Below are positions 9,214-18,277 of a DNA stretch of 64,000 bases, piece by piece. The stretch is from contig NZ_JXBK01000001.1 of NCBI RefSeq assembly GCF_000816495.1, positions 2,115,917-2,179,916 on the forward strand, written 5' to 3'. Source of the stretch: Acinetobacter harbinensis (GTDB lineage: Bacteria; Pseudomonadota; Gammaproteobacteria; Pseudomonadales; Moraxellaceae). Below the pieces are notes generated by a model, which was not told the origin of the DNA, did no database searches, and saw only the letters and a list, made by a program, of their open reading frames with translations. The stretch's first letter is position 1. Every line of letters begins with the position of its first letter. Both the position numbers and the translations under genes were made by a program.

Positions 9214-10671
9214 TTATGCATTTGTTTCAGCAGGAATTTTTGGATAGCTTACGCCGCACATTTGTTCAGCGATGCGTAAAACTTGACAGCTATAACCCAC
9301 TTCGTTGTCATACCACACATACGCAGTTAAGCGCGTGCCTGAGGTAATGGTTGCTTGTGCATCAAATACACCGGCAGTACGTGAACCAATAAAGTCCGAT
9401 GACACCACTTCAGTTGAGTTGGTATAACCGATTTGCCCTTGAAGACTTGAATTGATTGAAATTTGACGAATGTATTCGTTTACTTCTTCACGATCAATTT
9501 CTTTTTCAAGGGTCAAGTTCAAAATAGCCAAGGATACGTTTGGTGTAGGCACACGAACCGAGTTACCAGTTAACTTACCTTTAAGCGCAGGCAATGCTTT
9601 AGCCACTGCTTTGGCTGCACCTGTTTCAGTAATCACCATATTTAATGTTGCAGCACGACCACGACGATCCGCTTTATGGTAGTTGTCGATTAAGTTCTGG
9701 TCGTTCGTAAACGAGTGAACGGTTTCAACATGACCATTTAAGACTTTATATTTATCATCCAATACTTTTAAGACTGGGGTGATGGCATTGGTGGTACAGC
9801 TTGCCGCAGAGATGATTTTATCTTCATCTAAAATATCGGTATGGTTCACGCCATACACCACATTTTTCATCTCGCCTTTACTTGGTGCAGTCAAGACCAC
9901 ACGTGCCACGCCTGGGCATTTCAAGTGTTCCGCTAAACCTTCTGCATCACGCCATTTACCGGTGTTATCAATCACCAAAGCGTTATGGATACCATAAGCG
10001 GTGTAATCCACTTCTGCTGGGCTAGCTGCATAAATCACTTTAATGAAATTACCATTGGCAATAATGGCTTCATTTTCTTCATCTACAGAAATTGTGCCCG
10101 CAAATGGCCCATGAATTGAATCACGGCGCAGTAAAGAGGCACGTTTTTCTAAATCGCCATCTGATGAACGACGTACCACAATGGCTTTAAGGTTTAAACC
10201 ACGGCCTAAACCTGACTGACCAATGATTAAACGCGCAAGAATACGACCAATGCGACCAAAACCGTATAGAACCACATCTTTAGGTTCAACAGTGGCCGGA
10301 TTACCCGCCAAAGATTTAACGGCATCTGCAACAAAGGCGTTAATATCGCCGCCTTGGTGTTTAAATTCAACCGCGAGTTTACCCAAGTCAACTTCCGCAG
10401 AACCAATCTGTTCTACTTTTGCCAATGCTTCTAAGATTGGAAAAGTGTGAACCACAGAAAGTTCAACATCCATGACACGTGTGCGACGGTGTGCTTTCAG
10501 AATCTGAAGGACTGAAGGGTTAACTAAAGAACGACCGAATACAGAAGTCACGATATTTTTTTCACGATATAACTGGCCGATTAAGGCAATCATATGCTCC
10601 GCAATTTCTTCACGATTTTTCCAGCGACCTTGGTGCTCTGCATGTAGGGCGATGATAGTCTCTTTGCTCAC
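9214..10671 (-). CDS. Glyceraldehyde-3-phosphate dehydrogenase, long form
   Basis: Interconverts glyceraldehyde 3-phosphate and 1,3-bisphosphoglycerate. In Acinetobacter, which lacks classical glycolysis, a gluconeogenic role is likely (inference). Of 485 residues, the first 130 or so form a mostly helical extension absent from the usual ~335-residue enzyme. The Rossmann motif GFGRIGR is at 137-143 and the catalytic segment SAASCTTNAIT has the nucleophile at Cys292. Long GAPDHs of this type are known in Pseudomonas and relatives. The gene has its own terminator and about 255 bases upstream for a promoter. Function confident, cofactor preference not readable. Confidence 0.9.
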   Translation of the reverse strand: MSKETIIALHAEHQGRWKNREEIAEHMIALIGQLYREKNIVTSVFGRSLVNPSVLQILKAHRRTRVMDVELSVVHTFPILEALAKVEQIGSAEVDLGKLAVEFKHQGGDINAFVADAVKSLAGNPATVEPKDVVLYGFGRIGRILARLIIGQSGLGRGLNLKAIVVRRSSDGDLEKRASLLRRDSIHGPFAGTISVDEENEAIIANGNFIKVIYAASPAEVDYTAYGIHNALVIDNTGKWRDAEGLAEHLKCPGVARVVLTAPSKGEMKNVVYGVNHTDILDEDKIISAASCTTNAITPVLKVLDDKYKVLNGHVETVHSFTNDQNLIDNYHKADRRGRAATLNMVITETGAAKAVAKALPALKGKLTGNSVRVPTPNVSLAILNLTLEKEIDREEVNEYIRQISINSSLQGQIGYTNSTEVVSSDFIGSRTAGVFDAQATITSGTRLTAYVWYDNEVGYSCQVLRIAEQMCGVSYPKIPAETNA

Positions 10672-10926
10672 AGATACGTCCTCTAATTAATTGTATATCT
10701 AGGCATAAATTCAAAACCCGACAATTGTAAAGGAATTATGCCGAAGTTTGAATCAAAAGCTGGAGCAGAGCTGCACATTTTTCAGCTTATTCACGATAAT
10801 TGAACAAAATACCTCTGATTCCGATGCTTATTTTCTTGCCCCAAGCGCTTTGCTGCACTATTTGACTACAGTCATATCAATAAACTGTAGCTTTAGCCTG
10901 ACTTCACGCCCACACAGCCACTTTGG

Positions 10927-11856
10927 TTAGTCATTTAGCCGCTGCTGATAATGATCCAAATTGCGCGCCAACTCGGCTTTATTGCGGCGTTGCAGCCTTA
11001 AATACAGCGCCCCTTCCATCACCAAAAGCCCCACCGCAAGCCAAATCGGGATATAGGTTAACCATTCTTCAGCCTGTATTCTCTCCCCTAAAGCCAGCGA
11101 TGCAAAAGCCAATAGCACTGGCTCTAAATAACTCAATAATCCAAAAATCACAAAAGGTAAGTAACGACTGGCCAACATATAACTGCCCAATCCTAAGGCA
11201 CTTAACAATCCCAACCCCAAAACAACAATAAGCTGAGGAAACTGGGCAATAACGGCAAAAGAATTACCTGAGCGTAACGTTAAATATAGCGCAACCGGTA
11301 AAATCAAGCATAAATCCCAGCAAAAACCACCCAAATGGTCCGTTTTAAAGGTGCGTCTTAAAAAGAAGTAAATTGGATAAGCTACGGCCACATAAGCGGT
11401 TTCCCATGCAAGGCTGCCGACTCGCCAAAACTCATGCCCTACACCCACACAGGCCAATGCAACCGCAGCCATTTGCCATGTTGATAATTTTTCTTTATAG
11501 AGCACACAGCCCATCAATACCATCACCAAAGGCAATAAGAAATATCCCAGTGATACTTCTAAGCCGCGGCCATGAATGGGTGCCCACATAAATAACCACA
11601 ATTGTGAGGTACACAGCATAGAGCTACACAACAACCAAATCAGTAAAATGGGTTGCTGCCGTACACGATTAAAAATTCCTGCAACAAGTTTTAAATCTTT
11701 TGCCCAGTACATAAATGCAATTAAAAATGGCAGCGTGGCCAAAATACGCCAAGCAAAAACCTGCTCACTGTCTAAGGGACTTAAAAATTGGGTATAGAAA
11801 TACAGAATCCCGAAACTAACCGATGCCAAGATAGACAATGCCACGCCTTTATACAT
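10927..11856 (-). CDS. EamA-type transporter, RarD-like
   Basis: Inner-membrane transporter of the drug/metabolite superfamily. 309 residues with about ten predicted hydrophobic helices arranged as two EamA repeats. The N-terminus (GVALSILASVSFGILYFYTQ) and the following EVFAWR-like segment (SEQVFAWRIL, about 33-42) are typical of the RarD branch. RarD was named for chloramphenicol sensitivity, but its substrate is unknown. The charged C-terminal tail after about residue 285 is cytosolic. It stands between GAPDH and the lipocalin gene, without close spacing to either. Confidence 0.8.
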   Translation of the reverse strand: MYKGVALSILASVSFGILYFYTQFLSPLDSEQVFAWRILATLPFLIAFMYWAKDLKLVAGIFNRVRQQPILLIWLLCSSMLCTSQLWLFMWAPIHGRGLEVSLGYFLLPLVMVLMGCVLYKEKLSTWQMAAVALACVGVGHEFWRVGSLAWETAYVAVAYPIYFFLRRTFKTDHLGGFCWDLCLILPVALYLTLRSGNSFAVIAQFPQLIVVLGLGLLSALGLGSYMLASRYLPFVIFGLLSYLEPVLLAFASLALGERIQAEEWLTYIPIWLAVGLLVMEGALYLRLQRRNKAELARNLDHYQQRLND

Positions 11857-11944
11857 CTTTTACCTCTAAAATTAATCGTGTACGTAGCAACAATCTTGCA
11901 GCCGCCTACCGCTGAACCTTTTTAATGTCCCATTTAATCTGCAA

Positions 11945-11968
11945 TAAAAAACCATGCCGAAGCATGGT
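11945..11968 (-). terminator. Terminator after the lipocalin gene
   Basis: On the minus strand ACCATGC, loop TTCG, GCATGGT, then a run of T. It lies about 46 bases after the lipocalin stop codon. Confidence 0.9.
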
Positions 11969-12014
11969 GTAAATACCACAATCATATTTAAAGCTTAAAG
12001 CCGGTATTTTAAGC

Positions 12015-12602
12015 TTATTTTTGCGTTTGTTTGGTGTGAATAATATCGCTTAAATCAAAACCAACGGATTGTGCATAGTCCAGATATTCTTTGACCACGG
12101 CAGGATCAGGTTGTGCTGAACGAGACAACACCCACATATATTTGCGCTTCGGCTCACCGACCAAGACTGTTTGATAGTCATCGGCAATTTTTAGAATCCA
12201 ATAATCACCGCGCCCCACTGGCAACCAACGAATCGATTCAGGTAAAAAGCTGACTTTTAACTTGCTGTTAAACGGCGCGTTTTGTACAAAGGCTTCACCG
12301 CTAGATTGGTTTAACTTGCCATCTTGTGCATAGCAGCGATTGTCTACCGCAATATTACCATTCTCATTTAAGGTATAGGTGGCAGATACATCACGATCAC
12401 ACTTGTTTTGAAAATACATCGGTTTGCGCGCAACTTCATACCACACGCCCAAATATTTATCTAACTCAACTTTTTCTACCACATGCAGCGGCTTGGTCTG
12501 CGCATAGGCCATCGTGGCCATGCCTAGACCGACCAAAACGGCACCACCCACTACAATTTTTGCCAGCTTAAACCCTGCTTTGGGAAGATGATTTGTTGTC
12601 AT
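12015..12602 (-). CDS. Secreted lipocalin (Blc-like)
   Basis: 195-residue lipocalin likely to bind a lipid or other hydrophobic ligand. The N-terminus has a positively charged segment, a hydrophobic helix (about 16-32) and a likely Sec cleavage site at AYA-Q. The first lipocalin motif, LDKYLGVWYEVAR, is at about 47-59, and an NRCYAQDG strand follows. A C-terminal part, KRKYMWVLSRSAQPD, matches bacterial Blc. Unlike E. coli Blc there is no lipobox cysteine at the cleavage site, so it looks periplasmic rather than an outer-membrane lipoprotein. Single gene with its own terminator. Confidence 0.87.
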   Translation of the reverse strand: MTTNHLPKAGFKLAKIVVGGAVLVGLGMATMAYAQTKPLHVVEKVELDKYLGVWYEVARKPMYFQNKCDRDVSATYTLNENGNIAVDNRCYAQDGKLNQSSGEAFVQNAPFNSKLKVSFLPESIRWLPVGRGDYWILKIADDYQTVLVGEPKRKYMWVLSRSAQPDPAVVKEYLDYAQSVGFDLSDIIHTKQTQK

Positions 12603-12722
12603 AAAAATGTCCTTCCAATAAAATTTTTAAACTTTTAAGATTTATCTCCGCTTAAAAAATAGCGATAATCGGCAACTTTTGCTGTAGCGTTATGTAATGA
12701 ATTTGCAATAAAAATCATTCAC

Positions 12723-14747
12723 CTAACTTAACAACTGGGCTTTTAATCGGACAATTTCATCACGTAACCGTGCAGCTTGCTCAAACTGTAATTCTTTCGA
12801 TGCTTTTAACATCTCTTTTTCCAGTTTGCCCATGTGCTTGGCCAGTAGTTTCGGGTCCGCCAGAATATGCCGCTCATCTGCACTTAAGGCACGCGCTTGA
12901 GCCGAAATATCGCCTTCAATTTGATCATCGGTTAACACTTCACCGGTATCAATGTCTTTATTATTTTGACGCGTGGTACTGCGCGGTGTAATGCCATGCA
13001 GTGTATTAAATTCAATCTGTTTGGCACGACGTCGGTCGGTTTCATCTATGGCGCGCTGCATGGAATCGGTCACCCGATCGGCATATAAAATGGCTTTACC
13101 TTTTACATTGCGCGCTGCACGGCCGATGGTTTGAATCAAGGCACGTTCAGAGCGCAAGAAACCTTCTTTATCGGCATCAAGAATGGCCACCAAAGACACC
13201 TCAGGCATGTCTAGGCCTTCACGTAACAAGTTAATACCAATCAATGCATCATGCACGCCCGAACGTAGCTCATGAATAATTTTCACCCGCTCAACCGTAT
13301 CAATATCAGAATGCAGATAGGCCACTTTAATGCCGTATTCTTTTAAATAAGAGGTTAAATCTTCCGCCATACGTTTGGTTAAAGTGGTCACCAACACGCG
13401 TTCATTTAAATCTTTACGTAAATTAATTTCAGAGAGTACGTCATCGACTTGGGTCAATACCGGACGAATCTCAATCTGTGGATCAAGCAGTCCGGTAGGA
13501 CGCACCACTTGTTCAGCAATTTGCTCCGCCCGTTCCAATTCATATTTGGCCGGTGTGGCACTCACATAAATAGTGGTGGGCACAATCCGCTGCCATTCTT
13601 CAAACTGCATCGGCCTGTTGTCGAGCGCACTGGGTAAACGGAAACCATAATTGACCAAGTTTTCTTTACGCGAACGGTCACCTTTGTACATGGCACCAAT
13701 TTGCGGCACAGTCACGTGTGATTCATCAATAATCAGTAAAGCATCGTCGGGAATATAATCAAATAAAGTCGGTGGTGCTTCTCCCCCCGGACGGCCCGAT
13801 AAATGCCGAGAATAGTTTTCAATGCCGTTGGTATAACCCAATTGTTGCATCATCTCTAAATCATAACGGGTACGCTGTTCAATGCGCTGCGCTTCTAATA
13901 ACTTGTCGTGTTGTTTAAAAAAAGCCAAACGCTCTTTTAATTCTTCACGAATGGTGCCAATGGCGCGCTGCAAATTGTCTTTCGGGGTAACATAATGGCT
14001 TTTGGGATAAATCGTAACGCGTGGCACTTTGCGTACCAATTTGCCGGTTAATGGATCGAACCAGCGAATGGAATCAATTTCATCATCAAACAATTCAATC
14101 CGAATTGCGTTTTGATCAGATTCGGCAGGAAAAATATCCATAATTTCGCCGCGAATACGATAAGTACCGCGTAAAAATTCCAGCTCATTGCGCGTATATT
14201 GCATCTCCACCAAACGACGAATAATATCATCTCGGCTGACACGATCGCCCTGCACAATATGCAGCAACATGCTCATATAGGCATTCGGATCACCCAAGCC
14301 ATAAATTGCTGAAACCGAAGCCACAATAATGGCATCACGGCGCTCTAATAAGGAACGCGTGGCCGATAGACGCATCTGATCAATATGGTCATTAATGGCC
14401 GAGTCTTTTTCAATAAAAGTATCTGAAGATGGCACATAGGCTTCGGGTTGATAATAGTCATAATAACTAACGAAATACTCAACCGCATTGTTGGGAAAGA
14501 ACGACTTAAACTCACCATACAACTGCGCAGCCAAAGTTTTGTTATGCGCCATGACAATGGTCGGACGCTGCAATTGTGAAATCACATTGGCCATGGTGTA
14601 GGTTTTACCTGAACCAGTAACACCCAATAATAACTGATCGTGATAGCCTTTTTTGACGCCACTGACTAATTTTTCAATGGCTTGCGGCTGATCGCCAGCA
14701 GGTTGATAACTGGTCACCAATTCAAAAGGTTGTGGTCTATCCTGCAT
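12723..14747 (-). CDS. uvrB: Excinuclease ABC subunit B
   Basis: Damage-verifying helicase-like subunit of nucleotide excision repair. From the chosen start ([10 protein letters not shown]) it is 674 residues, close to E. coli UvrB (673). Walker A GVTGSGKT ends at about residue 49, DESH is near 340, and helicase motifs with [10 protein letters not shown] and QTIGRAARN follow. The C-terminal UVR motif ([20 protein letters not shown]) binds UvrC. In-frame upstream ATGs exist at 14756 and 14768, and the frame stays open to 14876, but the extra hydrophobic residues there have no place in UvrB. A downstream partner gene is not adjacent. Confidence 0.96.
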   Translation of the reverse strand: MQDRPQPFELVTSYQPAGDQPQAIEKLVSGVKKGYHDQLLLGVTGSGKTYTMANVISQLQRPTIVMAHNKTLAAQLYGEFKSFFPNNAVEYFVSYYDYYQPEAYVPSSDTFIEKDSAINDHIDQMRLSATRSLLERRDAIIVASVSAIYGLGDPNAYMSMLLHIVQGDRVSRDDIIRRLVEMQYTRNELEFLRGTYRIRGEIMDIFPAESDQNAIRIELFDDEIDSIRWFDPLTGKLVRKVPRVTIYPKSHYVTPKDNLQRAIGTIREELKERLAFFKQHDKLLEAQRIEQRTRYDLEMMQQLGYTNGIENYSRHLSGRPGGEAPPTLFDYIPDDALLIIDESHVTVPQIGAMYKGDRSRKENLVNYGFRLPSALDNRPMQFEEWQRIVPTTIYVSATPAKYELERAEQIAEQVVRPTGLLDPQIEIRPVLTQVDDVLSEINLRKDLNERVLVTTLTKRMAEDLTSYLKEYGIKVAYLHSDIDTVERVKIIHELRSGVHDALIGINLLREGLDMPEVSLVAILDADKEGFLRSERALIQTIGRAARNVKGKAILYADRVTDSMQRAIDETDRRRAKQIEFNTLHGITPRSTTRQNNKDIDTGEVLTDDQIEGDISAQARALSADERHILADPKLLAKHMGKLEKEMLKASKELQFEQAARLRDEIVRLKAQLLS

Positions 14748-15118
14748 ACTATCCATCTTCAACGACATAACTGTTATTAGTATGAGGGCTAAAAAGCAAC
14801 ATGCAACATCAGTCGATTTATATTTATGTAGTTGAGGAAACGTAGCTGACCACTTAAGTGCTATCTCTTGCTTCAAGCCTAAATAACAGCATCCAATATT
14901 AGCCCATCCATTTCAGCGCTTAATATTGGACTTAATTTGTATTGCATGAGACTGCTGCGCTAACTTCAGACCGATACGCGTTTTTTATGCTCTAGCACTG
15001 GCTTTTATCCAATAAAATCTAGCTGTTGAAGCACATTGTTAAAATGCCTATCTTTTCCTTGACCATTTGTCATTTCAATTGCACCATCAAGCTATGTCCA
15101 TCACGATTACATGCGCTT
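14748..15118. other. Intergenic region uvrB / A1S_2505-type gene
   Basis: About 370 bases between divergent genes. Contains the palindrome CACTTAAGTG (14854-14863 region) and a long inverted repeat at 14892-14930 (listed separately). Promoters for both genes must lie here, but I could not place them with confidence. Confidence 0.5.
14892..14930. repeat. Inverted repeat upstream of uvrB
   Basis: Perfect ten-base arms TCCAATATTA (14892-14901) and TAATATTGGA (14921-14930) with a 19-base spacer. No T-run on either side, so not a terminator. It is 145-183 bases upstream of the chosen uvrB start. It could be an operator or an element scar. Confidence 0.6.
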
Positions 15119-15907
15119 ATGTCATATCTCTATCACGATGAAAATATTATAAAAAGCTTGGCTGAAGACACCGTCTTTGTATTTGGCAGCAATATGGCAG
15201 GCGACCATGCCAGTGGTGCAGCACGGACTGCGCAGCAATTTTTTGGTGCATTAAAGGGCGTCGGGCGTGGCTGGTCAGGTCAAAGTTTTGCCATTCCCAC
15301 CATGAATGAACATTTACAACAAATGCCATTGTCGCAGATTCAGCACTATATTGATGATTTTAAAATTTACACCAAAAATCATCCAAAAACCAAATACTTC
15401 ATTACCTCGGTGGGATGCGGAATTGCCGGCTATAAAACAGAAGAAATTGCCCCGATGTTTAAAGGTATTTCACACAATGTCATTTTACCGCAGTCTTTTC
15501 GGCCTTTTGTTGAAAGAGCTTTACCCAAGCTTAGCCAACACTTTTTAAAAACGGTATTTAGTGATGCGGTGATTTTTTCCACCCGAGAGGAAGAGGTCAT
15601 CCTTCAACTGGATTTATCCGAAAATGAAAAAAGTGCCGCGCGGATTATTCTAAATACTCAAACCTACCCCACCGACAGCAATGGTCGTGATCGTATTTTT
15701 GAAATTTCAGATATCTTACACGCCTTAAATGGCAAAATCTTTGAGTGGCAAAGTAACTCTGAAGGCCCCATGCTGTTTGGAGGGGCTATTTTAGCGCTGC
15801 TTGAGTTGTACAACATTAATGAAAAAGATTTTATTGATGTCTGGCAAGGTAAACGTGAAATTGCTGCGCCGAAGCCTGAAAATAAAGCGCGTAAAGTGAC
15901 GCGCTAG
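15119..15907 (+). CDS. A1S_2505-type phage-associated protein (macro-domain-like), function unknown
   Basis: 262 residues from the ATG at 15119. The open frame extends upstream to a TTG at 15026, but those residues look non-coding. The N-terminal 125 residues carry VFVFGSNMAGDHASGAA, a run of AIPT, and the segment TSVGCGIAGYKTEEIAPMF. From memory this pattern is a family widespread in phages and bacteria and catalogued from A. baumannii A1S_2505. The FGSN/GCG-type loops resemble ADP-ribose-binding macro domains, which I offer as inference only. The C-terminal 110 residues are unrecognised (MLFGGAILALLELYNI is hydrophobic). No phage genes flank it. No clear ribosome-binding site. Confidence 0.72.
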   Translation: MSYLYHDENIIKSLAEDTVFVFGSNMAGDHASGAARTAQQFFGALKGVGRGWSGQSFAIPTMNEHLQQMPLSQIQHYIDDFKIYTKNHPKTKYFITSVGCGIAGYKTEEIAPMFKGISHNVILPQSFRPFVERALPKLSQHFLKTVFSDAVIFSTREEEVILQLDLSENEKSAARIILNTQTYPTDSNGRDRIFEISDILHALNGKIFEWQSNSEGPMLFGGAILALLELYNINEKDFIDVWQGKREIAAPKPENKARKVTR

Positions 15908-16089
15908 TTACTCTTTATATAATCCTTGGAAAAGCCAATTCAAATATTGGCTTTTTACCAAAATTTAAAATTTAGTGATCGTTTTCTCGGTTATTAAATA
16001 TAATCTTTTCATGCTCACATTATTTCCAAAACATTTTTTTCACTTTATACTACATTTATAAATTGATATAAAAATGATGAGCTTGCTAA

Positions 16090-17559
16090 ATGGAAATATT
16101 GGATTCACCTTTTTTTGAGTTATCCCCTATTGCCATGTGGCTTGAAGACTATAGCGAGATTAAAAAACAATTTGATCTGTGGCGCGAGCAAGGTATTCAA
16201 GACCTGTATCAGTTTCTACAAGAAGATGAAACACGCATTTTAGACTGTGCAAAAAAAATTAAAATTCTAAAAGTGAATGCTAAAACCCTCGATTTATATG
16301 AAGCGCAAGATTTTCAACAGCTGTGTGACAATCTAAACTTAATCTTTAAACAGGACATGGTCAAAAGCCATATTCATGAATTGGTGGCCTTATGGAATGG
16401 AGAAACGCATTTTGCCAATTCTGCGGTGAATTACACCTTAACGGGACAGCGTTTAGACATTCAGCTCAAGGCCATTGTTTTGCCTAATTATGAACATGAT
16501 CTATCTCGCTTACTGATTACCACCGAAGACATCACTGCTTATGTTGAGGCGCGGCAGCTCGAAGAAAAAAACCGACATCTGGCAGAAGCACGCTTTAACT
16601 ATTCGCCTACCTCTTTATGGATTGAGGATTTTAGCCGTATTAAAACACGACTAGATAATTTACGTGCACTCGGCATCGAAGATTTCAGTACATTTTTAGA
16701 TGTACACGGCGAATTCATCAATGAGTGTATACAAGATATTGTACTGGTTGATGTCAATCAGGCAACCTTAGATCTATTTGGTGCACCCAACAAAGATGTG
16801 TTGTTTAAAAATATCCATCTGATTTTTGCCCAAGAAATGCGCCAAACTTTTCGAGAACAACTGATTGAGTTATGGAATGGCCATATTCATCATCGACGTG
16901 AAGCGATTAACTATGCGCTCGATGGCAGTATTCGTCATGTCTTGCTGCACTTTACTGTATTTCCAGATTATTTAGACAATTGGTCGATGGTACAAGTGGC
17001 TTTGACCGATATTACTGCACGCAAAAAAGCTGAAAATTATTTAGAGTATTTGGGCAAACACGATGTGCTGACCAAGCTGTATAACCGTTCCTTTTATAGC
17101 ATGGAAATCAACCGATTACAGCGTAATATGTTACGCCCAGTCTCCTGTATCTTTATAGATATGAATGGTCTAAAAGAAGTAAATGATTGTTTAGGCCATG
17201 ATGCTGGCGATGCTTTATTACAGCGCATGGGCAATATACTGAATCAATTGATCCATCAAACCTTGTATTCTGCCTCTCGAATTGGCGGCGACGAATTTGT
17301 GGTGCTGTTGCCAGGCGCTGATGAATCCGCCCTTCATAATTGCTTACAGACGTTACAAGAATTACTGCTGGTGGATAATCAATTTTATTCCAGTCAAAAA
17401 ATCAGCCTGTCTATTGGTCACACCACCCATCAAGCAGGAGAACACATGGAAGATATGCTCAAACGTGCAGATCTGCTGATGTATGAACAAAAAAGAGCCT
17501 ATTATCTGGAAAATAGCAGGAGAAAATCGGCTGAATCAGAGGACTCAAAACGCTGCTGA
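16090..17559 (+). CDS. Diguanylate cyclase with tandem PAS-like domains
   Basis: Cytosolic 489-residue enzyme expected to make cyclic di-GMP. Two N-terminal sensor domains are recent-looking duplicates: SPIAMWLEDYSEIK (12-25) and SPTSLWIEDFSRIK (about 177-190), each ending in a TxxDIT segment (near 155 and about 310). The GGDEF domain follows, with the metal site FIDMNGLKEVND, NDCLGHDAGD and the active motif GGDEF at 399-403. I see no RxxD inhibitory site before it. No transmembrane segment, so a cytosolic signal is likely. Stands alone. A bidirectional terminator follows. Confidence 0.92.
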   Translation: MEILDSPFFELSPIAMWLEDYSEIKKQFDLWREQGIQDLYQFLQEDETRILDCAKKIKILKVNAKTLDLYEAQDFQQLCDNLNLIFKQDMVKSHIHELVALWNGETHFANSAVNYTLTGQRLDIQLKAIVLPNYEHDLSRLLITTEDITAYVEARQLEEKNRHLAEARFNYSPTSLWIEDFSRIKTRLDNLRALGIEDFSTFLDVHGEFINECIQDIVLVDVNQATLDLFGAPNKDVLFKNIHLIFAQEMRQTFREQLIELWNGHIHHRREAINYALDGSIRHVLLHFTVFPDYLDNWSMVQVALTDITARKKAENYLEYLGKHDVLTKLYNRSFYSMEINRLQRNMLRPVSCIFIDMNGLKEVNDCLGHDAGDALLQRMGNILNQLIHQTLYSASRIGGDEFVVLLPGADESALHNCLQTLQELLLVDNQFYSSQKISLSIGHTTHQAGEHMEDMLKRADLLMYEQKRAYYLENSRRKSAESEDSKRC

Positions 17560-17642
17560 AATCAGCTTAATATTCTCATTCAACATCTAAAAAATTAGAT
17601 TCAGTCTACTTTTAGCGCTGATTCTAAAAAATAAAAGACAAT

Positions 17643-17672
17643 AAAAAACCATGGTCATAGCCATGGTTTTTT
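17643..17672. terminator. Bidirectional terminator
   Basis: AAAAAACCATGG, loop TCATAG, CCATGGTTTTTT. Sits between the diguanylate cyclase (plus) and the small gene at 17683-17862 (minus), serving both. Confidence 0.93.
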
Positions 17673-17682
17673 ATTGCAAAGC

Positions 17683-17862
17683 TTAACGCTTGCCAAATGA
17701 ACGTCTAGTACCACGTGGTGGCATCCATGTCCGATCAGCATAGCGCTGCGGAGGTGGACGAACATCATCTAATATTTCATCTGGATTTTGCTCATTCTCT
17801 TTTTTCATCGGGAAAGGCAAATTTACCAAGGGTTTTTTCTTGGTATTCTTTGGGGTGCTCAT
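17683..17862 (-). CDS. Small basic protein, 59 residues, unknown function
   Basis: Begins MSTPKNTKKKPLVNLPFP and ends GTRRSFGKR. Lysine-rich at the start, acidic in the middle (NPDEILDDV), then PPPQRYADRTWMPPRG. No signal peptide or membrane segment. The well-formed frame, a terminator 11 bases beyond the stop codon and the non-random composition argue for a real gene. I do not recognise the family. The low complexity and charge suggest a disordered nucleic-acid- or ribosome-associated protein, but that is inference. Confidence 0.65.
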   Translation of the reverse strand: MSTPKNTKKKPLVNLPFPMKKENEQNPDEILDDVRPPPQRYADRTWMPPRGTRRSFGKR

Positions 17863-18277
17863 ATCAGTTACTCAACAATTTACAAGGCATATTGTACGGA
17901 AAAATAGCTCTAAGTGCGAGATCGGATTTTTAAATCCTCTAAATAGCCTTCTTTTTATATTCTATAAGCGTCATTTTAAACTGATGTCCTGTTTGATTTA
18001 AAGCTCATCTATCTATAGCAGCATGCCTAAAGCTTAGCAGTGGATGAGGAATTGGTTTATTCACTTTAGCTTTAAACTGTCTATCATTTTATTAAACGAT
18101 TCAAAAACCGTATTACAAAATAACAAAACATCGCCCAAGCGACTTAAACAAACCCGCCAAATAATTACAAGAATGCAACTGGACGTCTATTTTTCGATAA
18201 CAGTTAAGTGATTTTTCAACTATATACTGCCGGTTAGAAAAAAACTTATAAATGTAAAATGGACATGGAGTCCCCCA
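17863..18277. other. Intergenic region upstream of the OmpW-like gene
   Basis: 415 A/T-rich bases. The end carries a good ribosome-binding site (GGAG, about 18266) and a possible -10 TATACT near 18223. No open frame or clear operator seen. Confidence 0.5.

Noticed and set aside
10866..10890. Inverted repeat CTACAG/CTGTAG upstream of the GAPDH gene
   Set aside because: Only six-base arms over 13 bases, expected by chance in a window of this size, and no T-run.
14748..14876. N-terminal extension of uvrB
   Set aside because: The extra residues are hydrophobic, do not belong to UvrB and lack a ribosome-binding site. Internal ATGs match the known length.
15119..15907. Prophage remnant around the A1S_2505-type gene
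   Set aside because: Flanks are uvrB and a chromosomal signalling gene. No integrase, attachment repeats or other phage genes.
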